64,000 bases of DNA from Melastoma dodecandrum (Eukaryota > Streptophyta > Magnoliopsida > Myrtales > Melastomataceae). The stretch spans positions 6,138,001 through 6,202,000 of the forward strand of contig JARUPY010000538.1 in the NCBI GenBank assembly GCA_029817715.1, written 5' to 3'. A program made the translations under genes and the position numbers. Positions 11,498-23,706 of the stretch are shown here, piece after piece; position 1 is the stretch's first letter, and every line of letters begins with the position of its first letter. The notes beneath the pieces are model-generated. The model made no database searches. It saw nothing but the letters and a program-made list of their open reading frames with translations, and was not told the DNA's origin.

Positions 11498-11540
11498 CCT
11501 CAATGAATCCAGTCCCCCTCCCCAGCTTGTCCCCCTCTCC

Positions 11541-11550
11541 CCTATTTATA
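11541..11550 (-). promoter_or_regulatory. TATA box of MYB B
   Basis: Reads TATAAATAGG on the minus strand, 44-53 bp upstream of the start codon at 11497, a consensus plant TATA box. Confidence 0.55.
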
Positions 11551-11559
11551 CATAAAAAC

Positions 11560-13024
11560 AAAACCGCCACACTATATTTCCTTCGTCTTGTAATAAGAAA
11601 AGGAGGAAGCAGTGGAAAGAAAAGTCTTCCCGTACCTTTTTCTCTTTCATTTATGTTTCCATGCCATTCGCATCACTAAATTATTATTAGTAGGAATAGT
11701 AGTAACGGGGAATTCTGGGTAATTGTATAATTTTCACCCACGTGAACTGAGATATGTTTATACTATTGATGTTTTAGGGATTTCGATTTTGCCCGATTCA
11801 TGCTTAGTATATCTATCTTCTTAAAGGTGGTTGTCGTAAGATCATGTAACCTATGGACATTCCTAATGGTAGTAGGGGGTTGAACGTAAATCTATGGCAT
11901 AGAACAGAACACCGTTGTGGCGATTCACAATGAAAACTTCGGCAAGAAACGACACATGGGAAGTGTCCAAATGAGTCGATCGGGACTCGAAGACAAAGAC
12001 AGATTCGGGATGATTTTAGGTAGAAAGGGGGGTTGGGAGACGTGTGTAAATGAAAGTTTTCCTTATCATGGGGATTGGACTTTGGTTGATGATGTTCTAA
12101 ATGTTGGGATTAGATTGACTTTTGGTTTTAGTTGGGAGAAGAGAAAAAAAGGAGGCCTAGAAATGTGAAATATATAATCGATATAGGTAGTCCAACTAGA
12201 AACGACGTTCCGCCTTCTTTGTTTGTATATCTTTACTTTGGGTATAAGGGAAACCGAGTAAAGGTGAGCAGAGTCGTGCCCTCAAGCCACATCTACTGAA
12301 CCGAGCAAACATAAACTAATAGAGAATCTATTTATTGAGGGTATGGGCTTAATATATTATTATTATACGCAAACAAGTTGTTTAACCGGAGTGGAATTGT
12401 TTGAATAACGAAACTTGGGTTTGAGCTATGGGAAAGAGAGAGATCCAGATTTGTCCTCGGCAAAGATGAAATCAATCCCCCCCCCAACCACCCACGAAAA
12501 GTCAAAAGAATGAATGGACCAACACATATGTATGGGAGCCCAACCTTGCATTTAACCCCCCAATTGGATACCTCGGAATAAGTTATCTTTTTTTCTTTTT
12601 CTTCAAGTGTTTTGATTGCGTTCATAACAGGAGAGTACATTGAGTCGGGTCGGTTCGAATCGAACTCGATGGGTTTAATGGTTTGGTTAGATTTAGGAGT
12701 TAATGTTTGATAGAAACCCTCTCGTCCGATGTTTTTCATGAGAAAAGGGAGATACTATCTCTCTCTCACTCCCCACACACACACACACACCCCAAAACTG
12801 GGTTGCTGTGTGTTCTTTCTAAATAAGGTGATTACACGCTTTTGGTGGGGGTGGTGGTTCGCTATCCGAAGCCGTTCATTCAATCTCGCAGGTACAGTTG
12901 AGAAGATGCAAAGATTAAATTAGTCCCAAATATTTTGATTATTTGTTCTGTTTTTTTGGTGGAATTCTTACATTGTGCGTGTTCTTCCGGACATCCATCT
13001 GCTTCGGTCTTAATGTGACCCTGC
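11560..13024. other. MYB B upstream region and spacer
   Basis: AT-rich non-coding DNA. Short frames here have no domain. A (CA)n microsatellite sits at about 12772-12790. The 5-bp target site AGAGG of the solo LTR closes the region at 13025-13029. Confidence 0.45.
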
Positions 13025-13029
13025 AGAGG

Positions 13030-14819
13030 TGTTAACTTGATTTTGATGATAAACTTAAGCAGCGCGTTACTGATGGTCAGCAGTAATGTTTCATGAGTTA
13101 CGTGCTTGGCTCTAGTGATGAGCTTGAGCAATGTGTTGTTGAATCACATCTGGTAACTGCTATATGTTACAGTGAGTTGTTGCTGTGATGTTACGAATAT
13201 ATATTGAAAATATGGAAACAAATTTTTAATACCCACGTTTTATTTTGGGTATCTCAGAACATTCGTCTGAGTGTCCAAATTCATTTAAATCTGGCTTAAT
13301 GATCTCATTATAAAGATTTAGGCAACTAAATACTATGAAATTATCTTTCCTAGTTAATTTTTAGAAACAAAATATGTTTCTAATATCTTGCAACAATGTT
13401 ACGCTGGAACATGATGAAATATCTGATCAAATATTTTTGATTAATTATAATCCATCAGATGAGATTATGATCAGATCATAAATATTAGAAATAAATTATT
13501 TGATTAAGAGAAGAGAGGAAAGTTACCGTTGGTACTTACTCTTCATAGCACAGCAATCGGGTGAGCATACCGAGCGGAAGGTGCTAAGTGTCTCCTGGTT
13601 CTTTCTCTTGCAAGCTGCGTGTGAGAGTGTCAAGGGGCTGAGGTCAGATCCTTTGATCGTCGTGAGAGGGACTAGGTGTCCTCGGTGTGTTTAACGAGCG
13701 GCTGGCGAATCATCTGAGGGAAGCTAAGTGAATACCTGTGCTGAATTCAGTAACCAGTTGATAACCCATCGGCTTCGTGTCTCTTCGTAGGGAAGTCTCG
13801 AACCTACGGAGTTTGAGCAGTTAGACACGCACTTGCTGGTGCGCGCCAGAAGTCTCGTGCCTACAGGGTAGAGCAGGAGGTGGGAACGCCGTCGGAGTGG
13901 AAAGAGGTCCTCCCGAGCACAGGGGTGCTGTGCAGAAGTCTCGAACTCCTGGGGACGGATAGTAGAGCAGGTTGCGTGGAAGCCGCCGGAGTTGAAAATT
14001 CCACCCTAGGCACTGGGTGTGCAGTGCAGTGAGTCACGGCTGTGGTAACCGTGCACGTCCGAACTGAGTGTAGGACGTATACCATTTCTTAGTGGTCTTT
14101 GTGGTTCTTCTCTTTGTGGTCTTTGTGGTGATCTGTGTGATCAACTTCGTGGTTGTCTCTTAAGCAATTACAGGCTCATATCCAAGAGAGACAAGATCTG
14201 TGTGGAAATCCTCTGCTGAACGACAAAAGTGCTGAAGCAATCCTCTATTGTGAAACAGAAACGAGCTGCTCTCTGAGAAGTCTTTTTGTCACTGTAAGGA
14301 TTATTATCTGAGGGTTTAATCTTTAACATAACGTTGTCTGTGTGCTGTGATAGACAGGCTTACATATGAGCGACAACGTTCTGTGTGGAATCTATTGAGC
14401 TACCAACTGCTGAGGAAAAGCATCATTCTGCCGGAAACGAGAAGACGCCACTGTGTGAGGAGCTGACCGTTGCCAGGAGTGATTATCAATTGTACAGGAT
14501 TCTAAATCTCACTTTGTGAGAACCAAACGCCTAGTGCAAGGCTCTTTGCACCCATTATATTATATAGTGGAATCACCTTGTTGGTGGAAAGTGGACGTAG
14601 GTCGATTTAGACCGAACCACTATAAACTACTGTGTCAATTACGATCGCGCAACACTCGTACGAAAACCTACTCGACAAAATCGTAACGGTTACAGCGATG
14701 CAGATCTCATTCTGAGAAACGCTCTGCTGAGTTACAGTACGCTTCCGCTTACACCGAGAAAAGGGCGAAAATGTTATAAACACTAATTTACCACCCTCTT
14801 AGTGTTCCTAAACGATCCA
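13030..14819 (+). mobile_element. complete solo LTR of a Ty1/copia (SIRE-like) retrotransposon
   Basis: A 1,790-bp block starts TGTTAAC and ends GATCCA (TG...CA termini). It is flanked on both sides by AGAGG (13025-13029 and 14820-14824), a perfect 5-bp target-site duplication. The first 350 bp match the LTR that begins at 63128, for example the shared phrase ATTCGTCTGAGTGTCCAA. Near the 3' end the text CCACCCTCTTAGTG resembles the end of the other SIRE-like LTR at 31415-33277 in reverse. No internal region remains, so this is the product of LTR-LTR recombination. Small frames inside it (for example 13500-13694 and 13861-14085) are not genes. Confidence 0.88.
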
Positions 14820-14824
14820 AGAGG

Positions 14825-16016
14825 ATACCGCCCTCACCCTCACCCCCATTTTTTGGTAGCTAACCTGCCTGGGAAGATGAGTTAATATCAATCTCCGATC
14901 TGATCTGATCTGGTCTGGTCTGATCTGATCTGATGCCATCTTCGCAGTCCAGCTTTCCAGCGCTTCCCATTCGCTACGCCCCCCATCACTTGCAACACCG
15001 CAATTGATATTGAATGATGCGTTATGGACGACTCCCATCCCACACGACTTGCGAGTACAGTATACATGTATCGTGAGGATTGAAATAGCCATCCCGCGAC
15101 ATAAACGTTCTAAGCATCTGTGCCGATGACTTCTCGTTCGGTAATCACGGAGCCACGATAATGCATTAGTTATATACAACACATGCTTCAAAGAGGAAGA
15201 ACTTTGGTTTTTGCATATTTTGTGTATCGACACGATTGCCGCCTCATATCTATATCACTCGTTTATATATGAATTTTATGGAACCACTAACATTTTGACC
15301 ACGGTTAATCGGATCTTGCCCGGTATGTATTACTACTGGTCGCGATAACGAACTATTTTATGATTTAAATGTCCTAGGAGATTGCAGTGGAACGTGTGCA
15401 TTTATGTTGCGGCAGGTCCAAGATATAAAAAATAATTATGACCAACTTGTTGTGCATAGAAATTAATCCTCACCTCCCTTACACATACATTGTAGTACGG
15501 TAGTCATGGGCGGCTCGTCGCAGATGGAACGACGCGTTAGGGACGATCATCGTCACGGATCTCGAAACCGTTTGACCCCCGAGTTAACATCGTGTGGCTA
15601 AAAGGAGGCGTTCTAAGGTCCATTATTGGAGATGGAACAAGATTTCAAATGCAGAAGAAGCTAGTCGTAAATGATATGTACGCTCCAAATGGGATGCCTG
15701 CATTATTCAAAACTACGTCGACTAGGGATTGCATAGAGCTGAAGAGACGCGTAGCGTCGACCGGCTTATCATTATTGTGATTATTACACTCTGACACCGT
15801 CCTCAACTCCGAATTCCGAACTCAGTTAGTGATGTAAGAAGAAGCACAAGAAAAGCCAAACACGTGGCCTTGGTTGCAATCACATATATCATATTGAAAT
15901 GTTACGGAGGGTTTTCAACTGAATGGTAATAAAATAATTTGAGAGATAGGAAGGGGATCTGACAGGTGATGCTTGGTCGATTCGACGTAAACGTGCCGGC
16001 AAGTAACGATGGATAC
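14825..16016. other. spacer with a pentanucleotide repeat
   Basis: No gene seen. About 14895-14935 is a degenerate (TCTGA)n array, which explains the repeated RSDQIRPDQ-like translation of the antisense frame over it. The remainder is unique-looking AT-rich DNA. Confidence 0.45.
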
Positions 16017-16191
16017 CGGGTTCCCATAGAAGTGCCGCGATCTTCGTTTTATCGTGGCCACGAAAGATTGGTCACAAAATTTTAAAAAATAAAAGTGGGG
16101 TTGCCTGAGAAGTGCTGCGATCTTCGTTTTATCGTGGCCACGAAAGATTGGTCACAAAATTTTAAAAAATAAACAAAAGCGGGGTTGCCCT
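16017..16191. repeat. 80-bp tandem duplication containing a 12-bp palindrome
   Basis: Two copies with an 80-bp period (offset of AGTGCCGCGA at 16031 and AGTGCTGCGA at 16111) differ at only a few positions, and part of a third begins after the second. Each copy contains the perfect palindrome TCGTGGCCACGA (16052-16063 and 16132-16143). Confidence 0.9.
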
Positions 16192-19071
16192 GATTTCCCG
16201 TAGATTTTAGGAATTGATCGTCAAAACAAATGTATAAATTAATTTTAAATGATAGCATATGTGTGATATCAAAATTTTACTTTTTTTGATGGGGTGAGTT
16301 TCAAACTTGGGATGGGAACGGCGATCTTCGGAGGGATTTTCTGTTGGGCCGGGCCTGCACATGGTCCTAGGCCCATATGGCCCAACAATAGTATAGGGGA
16401 GTAGCTTTTCTCTGCAGATGCAGTAGTAACCATGCACTCCATTCCACTCCATTCAAGACAGAAAGAGAGAGAGAGAGAGAAAAAAAAAACTTAACTAATG
16501 ACGGCTAAAACCTCATAATCGTTACTTTCTTTAGGTAGGGGTGGGGGGTCCGATGAATATATTACATGTATTGGATGTTTTCAACTTGAGGGGTAAACTC
16601 CCCCCCATCTAACTTTCCCAATAAAAAAGTCAAGAACAATCCTTATCACGATCTAACCTTCTCTACACTACTTCGTTTGACATTGAAAGTTGGTTGGTTT
16701 TGAGGGGCGGCGGCATCCGTCGATTTGGTCGTCGGAATCTTAAGGTTACAGCCAACCAGGCAAGTCCATTCCCGCGGCACATTTACATTTTTGTTTGTGC
16801 CATTGAAATGAGGCAGGTCGTACTCCCTCGGCAGCTTATTTACGCAAAGAGAATTTGGCTTCCCGGGTTCCCATTCATCTAATCGAACAAAATAGGAAAA
16901 TTGAAAAAAAAAAAGCCTACTCTTTCTTCATCGAAAGAAAAGTAGGGAAAACTATGCTACGACGAAAAGTTTATCATTGTCACAACGAGACAAAATAAAA
17001 TTCTGATAAATAAAAAATGATAATATCCGAAGTGGAGTGGATCAGGATCTAGAGGAATACTTATTACTCGTAGAAGATCCTTTGGAAGCAGCTTTAATAC
17101 TTTATGTCACGTGGTGGGAGAAGGGAAATTTTGTGTTTGTTTGGACGACCAAAACAAGAGGAGGGGGCAAAAGTTTCTTGGCCCGACGTTCGAAATCAAC
17201 CCAAGTGTTTGACTAATTAATTAAAAAAAAAGGATACAAGTTGGAGTTTCGTTATCGATCGTAAAAATATTATGTATTTATTTTCGAAATTCTTAAAATG
17301 ATTTTCGAATTTTTTTAAAAGTTGAATTCGGGAGACTTAAAGCTTTTTACATAATAAAATCTGAGATTGTTCCGTGTTAGTTTTTAATGAACTCGGCTTT
17401 TTAAAATTCGAGATTTCCTGACACTTTTAAAAGGAGAATTCGACTTTACAAAAACATTTCGAGGGCATTATTAAAATAATTTTAAAGCACAACTAACTTT
17501 TATCAGAATTCGGATTGCATTCAATTTTTACACAAGTTATGAACGAAAGTATCACTCTCTTCCTCACGAAGAAGGAAAGAAAGAAAAGAATGAACGATAG
17601 ACACTAAAGAAAGAAGAGTATGTAACCGGAGAAACAACGGGGTTGTGGTCCTAAACATGGTTTAATGACAAGATTCGTCCGCACTCGGACTAACCTCACG
17701 TCCCCCACCGTGAACTCTTAACGTTTCATACGCGTACAAAAAAAAAAAAAAAATATAACAGTAGATATGGACGACGAATCAGAGAGCATCGGGATAACGA
17801 TAATACTAACAATAATTATTATTACTACTACGTGTACGACCACGTGATTCGTGAGGATGGATTGAATATCTCCTTTACCATTTTTATCGCATGAGCATGA
17901 CAGCAGAATTATTGAGGAGGTTGTCGTCGGTTTTGATTGGGATATATATATATAAAGAGGTACGGGCCACCTAATTAAATTAATTCCTCCATAAATCTCT
18001 CGTTCGTTCTTTCTTGTGAATGGAGGGTGTGGTTGTGGGGCTCTCTCTCTCTTGTCTTCTCCACCGTTGAATTTTTTTATTTAAAAAAAAAGAAGTAGAA
18101 AACGCAAGTCTACGTGGGCAAATAATTTTGAGAAGAATTCAATTATTTCTTTCCAGTTGATTAACGTCTCTACTACTGATTTGTCCCCAATGTTTTCGGA
18201 GGACGATTGCGGAATCTCCTTCTCTTTTTCCTTTTTTCAAACCTTTAGTTTTTACTTGTTGATCTAGTAGATTCGATGAGGTTGCCATGTTCCAAGTTGG
18301 GTCCCCCAAAATTGCGTAAGAAAAGAGGCATTCAAACTGTGACCTAAACCTAATTTCCCAGTTGTCAATTGTTTTATCAAGAACAGAAGACGGGAAAATG
18401 ACCCCCGCGGAGAAAGAAGCCGACATTATTAGGGACAGCATTAAAACCCCTCATACATCTATGACATGATTACTCTCCCGCGATTCTTAACGTCACGACG
18501 CTGTTTACACATCAAAATTTTGGGTTCTTCGAGAGGATTTTAGGTCTCGATCAACTAAAAATCGAGAATGCTTTGTATATTATTGTTTGTCTTATTTACA
18601 TTTTTTACGGCAACCACCGTGTTTGATTTTCCCACGCTTCGACGGGCGCTCGGCGGCCTGCGTTTTTGTGTGCGAAACAGACGCGCCTCCGGACGGTATA
18701 GCTCGAAAGTTCTCTAACCATGTTCGACATCTTGCGCCATCGAGACTACTAACAGAAAGATTGGAACGATTTTGTTTTCTTGTCCCTACCATGACAACAA
18801 CAAAAGTGTAATCTTGATACTACTGACAGAAAGGAAGTCTGGCTGTGCTTCTTTTGGTTGTACTAGGTCTTTACATATAATATATATTGAAAATATTATT
18901 ATCCTTTTTTTTTTAATATTGCCCCTAGGAAACATTTGTCTGTCCATTTTCAAAATGTGCCAAAATCAAACCGAAGTCCGATTTCACGAATCCCTTGGAT
19001 TTTTTACCACGTCATAAAAAGAAAAAATGAGACCATCGTGAAATTATGAGTTATGGTCGGTTTTAGGCATA
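16192..19071. other. long non-coding upstream region of MYB C
   Basis: AT-rich DNA with simple repeats, including (GA)n at about 16463-16482, and no recognisable coding domain on either strand. The frames of 60-100 codons here lack conserved motifs. Confidence 0.4.
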
Positions 19072-19072
19072 T

Positions 19073-19080
19073 TATAAATA
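19073..19080 (+). promoter_or_regulatory. TATA box of MYB C
   Basis: TATAAATA lies 68-75 bp before the ATG at 19148, in the same position range as the TATAAATAGG of MYB B, consistent with related core promoters. Confidence 0.5.
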
Positions 19081-19147
19081 CGGTCACTTTGGGAATAGCT
19101 TCCTCGCTTGGTATCTACTTCTTGCTTATCATAAACACGGGAAGGGA

Positions 19148-20167
19148 ATGGGGAGGAGTCCATGCTGTGCCAAGGAAGGGTTAAACAGGGGAGCGTGGAC
19201 CGCCCTCGAGGACAAGATCCTCTCCGACTACATCAAGGCCAATGGCGAGGGCGGTTGGAGGGACCTCCCCAAGCGTGCCGGTAAATAATTTAACATTATC
19301 ATCATCGCCGCCTCTCGAGTGTATCCGCTGCTGATGATGAGGGCGATGGTGATAGAGGTGGTTTCGTGTTCCACGTTGTAGGTTTGAAGAGGTGCGGGAA
19401 GAGTTGCCGGCTAAGGTGGCTGAATTATCTGCGGCCGGACATCAAGCGAGGGAACATCTCCCACGATGAGGAGGAGCTCATCGTCAGGCTACACAACCTC
19501 CTCGGTAACCGGTAAAAATATACCTCCCGCCTGCGTGATTAATCACCTGCCTGTTCGAGTATCAGTTTCTTACCCTCGGTTGGCTGGGCTTAGATGGTCT
19601 CTGATAGCGGGGAGGTTGCCTGGGCGAACAGACAATGAAATCAAGAACTACTGGAACACGACCTTAGCCAAGAGGCTCGCCAAACCGTCAGCTGAGGGGC
19701 CTGCGTTGTCTCCCAGTCATCGTGCTCCAACCTATAGGACCACAAGGAGAAAGGCTTTGTCGCCGAAGTCTAGCACTCGCTCCCATTCTCCACCACTGAC
19801 GGCCACCAGGCCGCGGGTCACAAGGGCAAAGCCGTACACTCTCTCCATCAACCATCCACCACTCCTGCCAAATGATAACCATGCCGAGTTCCCTGCCTGG
19901 CCTCCTTCGATACCAAATGCTCGAGGAACGTCGCTTCTCCCATCTAGCAGAAACAACCGAAGCGAGGAGGCTCGAGACGGGGATCTGGGTTTCCTTGACT
20001 TGGCGTGTGGGAATTTTGACGACGATAGTCCTAACGGCTTGATCAGCATCGATGACAAAATGCTGGACGACTGGGCACCAGCCTATGATGGCTCTGCCAC
20101 TTTGGAAGAAGGGAAAGACATGTTGGATCTCGAATCCCTGGCATTCTTGCTCGAGGAATGGCCTTAG
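19148..20167 (+). CDS. R2R3-MYB transcription factor, TT2/MYB-PA-related (MYB C)
   Basis: Exons 19148-19280, 19382-19511 and 19594-20167 join to 278 residues. It begins [20 protein letters not shown], nearly the same as MYB B. R2 ([20 protein letters not shown]) and R3 ([20 protein letters not shown], then [20 protein letters not shown]) are complete, with the bHLH-contact signature. Exon lengths 133 and 130 bp equal those of MYB B, so the two probably share a recent ancestor. The C-terminal half differs: the VIRTKAxRCSK motif is absent or scrambled (only RVTRAKPY is seen), it has a Ser/Pro/Arg-rich middle and it ends [15 protein letters not shown] flavonoid regulatory role is plausible by kinship but not shown. 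Confidence 0.87.
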
Positions 20168-20169
20168 CA

Positions 20170-22316
20170 GGTAACACCACCTAACAGTCACACAAATCAT
20201 CGGATCATTCATGACCTCACATTGTCATGACTCAGTGAATCAGAATCCAAACCCGACACCTAATAATAGATCGAATGGATCAATACTATTCTTTCTACTT
20301 TTGGCGGAGGCGTACTGTCGTGTTATAATAGTTGAACAGTTCATTCGCGTTTTGCTTCACCTTCTTGAGGTCTGTGATCGTGTACCGTCGACCAAATTAA
20401 TGGCACGGCTTTGTTGGGTATCCTGCGATCGATTTTTGAATATAAAAGTATGTGATTGTCCACTTCGGAAATTCGTACCCTTCAACATATAAAAGTCAAG
20501 CACCCCAAGTTGACAATCGTTTCGGACATGACAGTTTGCTATTCCAAGTTGGGTTCAATCTAGATCCAGAACGTAACGAATTAGGCGCTATGTACAACTC
20601 CCTGTCGTCAGACCGCATCTGTTCACGCTCTTGCGACAGGCCATTCGCCCCATGGAGTCCACGTGGGAGAAACAAAGCAGACCGTGTAGAAATTTATGAC
20701 GTTCACTTAAAAGCTACCGACCGGATGGGCCGCTATGATATATTATAGAAATTTTATGACCTAAAAACTTTACGTGATGTTAATTTATATTATATAATTT
20801 AACAGATCGGGCTTAGTGGCTGTCGTTGTCGTCGGTCCTTCGGCTTAGTTTGCGACAGACGCAGCATCAAGGCCAGCCATTCTCCATAAATGGTGATGGA
20901 CATGAAAACAAGGAAAGAAAAATTTGAACTCTGGGTTCCTAATAAATGAGGAAAACCTACTACCACACCGGAACGCCGTTCGATCCAATAATTCCTGACC
21001 AAACTAAACTCCGGAACAAAGATTGAATAATGGGATTTTGACTAAGGAAAAGGCATGAGAAGAAACCAACACATTGGGAAAACCAGTTTGTCGTCGGCGG
21101 CTACACAAATCAGTCACGAAACCAACAGGACAACAACACAACGATGCAAATACAATGATGCATAAGATTTGGACGTACCGAAACGGAAATAGTTACGTAC
21201 AACAAAATTAGTATTGGTTGGAGCTTTACACTTCATGAATAAGAGTAAGGAGATAAATAAATGATGTGTGTATGTGTGTGTGTTGGGTTGAGGGTGGAGA
21301 ATTTGATAAGTCTAGATTTTATTATCACCACCATCATGATCATCATTTACGGACCCACTGTTGTTGATTGTGTTGCTGGACAAAAACAAAACAATCCAAA
21401 GTAATAGAATTCCCACGAAACAAGCAATCACCCAAGTGAAACGACGAGTCTCGCAACTATTATTTCTAAAACACTTGACCAAAAGAAAAAAAAAGGGGTG
21501 GCAAACCCCACAAATCGCGTGAGATTCTAGAACTTGCACGTTGAATTGACACGTACTTTAGAGTCATCGGACAACTTTTAGTTCCCATTTTAATCGAACT
21601 GGGTCGAAGAAATGGTGGGATTAATTGGAGTATGCATGGGGGGAAAATGACGCAGCTAACTTTCAATGATGAAGAGACGATAATTGGAAAGACAGGTGGG
21701 ATCGAGACTTTAAGTGTTTTCTTTTTTCTTTGTGTATTCTTTCTTTGTTTGGTTCCAGCACGCACGTTTGGGTTTCTTTCCTTTTCTTTGATAAGTGATC
21801 TCGTTCCATTTATTGCTAGTGTGTTTGGAGAGGACAATGATTTGAGAGTGTTCGCCTTGCTTGACCTTTTGTAATAATTGACCCTGGCGGTGGAGGTGAT
21901 CTCTTCACGTCACTGAAAACGAAAGAGACCCTCCGTAAAATGAAGACCGCACACAACAACGAGGTGCCGTCCGTCCGGGGAGGAGTAACCGTCCGAGATA
22001 GGCCGGGTTCGAGTTTCGACCCGGGTGGATCTGACTAACCGAGGGGGGTGGTTCGGCCAAAAAACCCTAGCGGGAAACCACGAGGCCATCTCGCTTTTCG
22101 AGAAATGGCGAAACTGTGAAAAGATTAAGGGGAATTAATTAAATAGAGGAGTACATCGTATTCGGAGGTTTGTACGATGATAAAGCTATGGTTAAATATG
22201 CTTGCAATTCAAAAATTTTATACTCAAATTCTTTTTTAAGTTTTTCAAGTTCCAATCTGCAATTTAAAAAAAAATAGACTTAATTTAAAATACTTAAAAA
22301 AATTTTTCTAAGTATT
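20170..22316. other. spacer downstream of MYB C
   Basis: No gene seen. A (TG)n stretch lies at about 21264-21284. Around 21965-22060 there is a GC-rich piece with GGTTCGAGTTTCGACCC, which resembles a Pol III B box and could be a SINE relic. The rest is AT-rich and unexplained. Confidence 0.4.
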
Positions 22317-22671
22317 TGTTGAAGGTAGTTTATGATCCAATTCAATGCAATATTAGTAACGGAAATCTCATTTAAGTGGGTCATTAAGTAGAGCATTTAA
22401 GTAGTTTATTAAATATGTCGGTTTCTATTATCATTTAAGTTTCTACTTCTCCCTATATATAAAGGGACGTGTAGATATTTCATGTAAGAGAAAGTTTAAG
22501 AAAGAGAAATCATTTCCGCAGCCAAAACACTCCAATATATATTCCTCGTAGGTGCAGCAGCTCGACATAAAGTTTTCTCTATCCTACAAAAGGTCGTCGG
22601 CAGTACATAACCTACATTCTGCTAGCACTTTCTCCCTTCCCATCCAATCCTTTCACACATAACCCCCAACA
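22317..22671 (+). repeat. 5' LTR of the plus-strand copia element
   Basis: A 355-bp block with inverted ends TGTTG...CAACA. It includes a CTATATATAAAG TATA-like box about 135 bp from its start. It is followed five bases later by the primer binding site, which fixes the right end. Confidence 0.8.
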
Positions 22672-22675
22672 AATT

Positions 22676-22687
22676 TGGTATCAGAGC
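22676..22687 (+). other. primer binding site (Met tRNA type)
   Basis: TGGTATCAGAGC, the standard plant copia primer binding site complementary to the 3' end of methionine tRNA, five bases after the LTR end. Confidence 0.9.
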
Positions 22688-22697
22688 GCAGAAGGTC

Positions 22698-23640
22698 ATG
22701 TCTGCATCCCTGACAACATGTTCTTCACCTTTTCTCTCAACTAAATCCCCATCTTTGACGGTGAGCACTTCAACTATTAGAGTTCTCAAATGGAGACTTT
22801 TTTTCTTTCACAAGATCTATGGAAACTTGTGGAAGAAGACTACGAAGAAGTTCCATAAGGAATCTCTCTCAGAAGGTGACAACACTTCCGCATAAGGTGT
22901 CATCTACCCCACAGAAGATGAGCAGAAGGCGTGCAAGGAGAACGTCATGAAGAATGCCATGGCTCTGCGGATTCTGCAACAATCCGTGAGCAAGACCATC
23001 TACCCAAGTATATTCGGCTTGAAGAAGGTGAATGAAGCGTGAGAGGTCCTAAAGAAGTAGTTCAAAAGGTTACAAAAGGTGATCTCTATAAAGCTGCAGA
23101 ACCTTTGGAGAGACTTCGACAATCTATCCATGAAAGACGTAGAAAACATCAAAGATTACTTCTCAAGGATCGTGGAGATCCTCAATCAATTGAAGAGTTG
23201 TGGAGAAGCTGTTCTGGATCGAAAAGTCGTGGAGAAAATCCTCAGAAGCTTGTTACATGAGCATGTGGTAACAGTGATTGAAGAGATGAATGATCTCGCA
23301 GAAGTGTCCATCTATGAATTGATAGGGTCAGCAAGTACACAACCCCGGTGGAGCAAGCATTTCAAGCGAAGTTGAATGTTTCTGAGTAGAAGCAAGAACG
23401 TTCTGGAAACAGTAGAAGGCCCTACGATAGAGGAGGTGGAGGCAGGTCTCGTGACAGTGGCAGGGGCTATGCAGAAGCGGTCATGGAGAAGCAGAAGTAG
23501 GATGCCGCATCTGCAAAAAGAATAATAATGAAACAAAAGATTGTCGTCTTCGATGCAAGAGATGCAAATTTCCAACTCATTCAGATCGTGCTTGTTGGTA
23601 CAAAGGTAAAGAGCAGAAGCATGAACATAAGCATGAGGAC
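22698..23640 (+). pseudogene. copia gag region (UBN2 type), broken
   Basis: Pieces in different frames cover the gag. The clearest lies at about 23079-23375 with DNLSMKDVENIKDYFSRIVE and VVEKILRSLLHEHVVTVIEE, the typical UBN2/gag helix. A cysteine-containing knuckle region follows near 23510-23600. The start at 22698 is the first ATG after the primer site, but its frame soon closes. The frame changes at least twice, so Gag cannot be made intact. Confidence 0.7.
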
Positions 23641-23706
23641 AGAAGCTCGGTAAATTTCTCTAAGGAAGATGAACCTTCTAAAGTTTTCTACTCTTCCTCT
23701 AACACC

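Noticed and set aside
13500..14085. Short frames inside the solo LTR
   Set aside because: They lie within a block with LTR termini and a target duplication and have no homology; chance frames.
14808..15233. 141-codon minus-strand frame near the pentanucleotide repeat
   Set aside because: The repetitive RSDQIRPDQ-like part is translation of a (TCTGA)n repeat and nothing else in it resembles a domain.
21957..22100. Possible tRNA gene or SINE head with GGTTCGAGTTTCGACC
   Set aside because: A B-box-like motif is present but no convincing A box at the right distance and no cloverleaf could be drawn; kept only as a remark.
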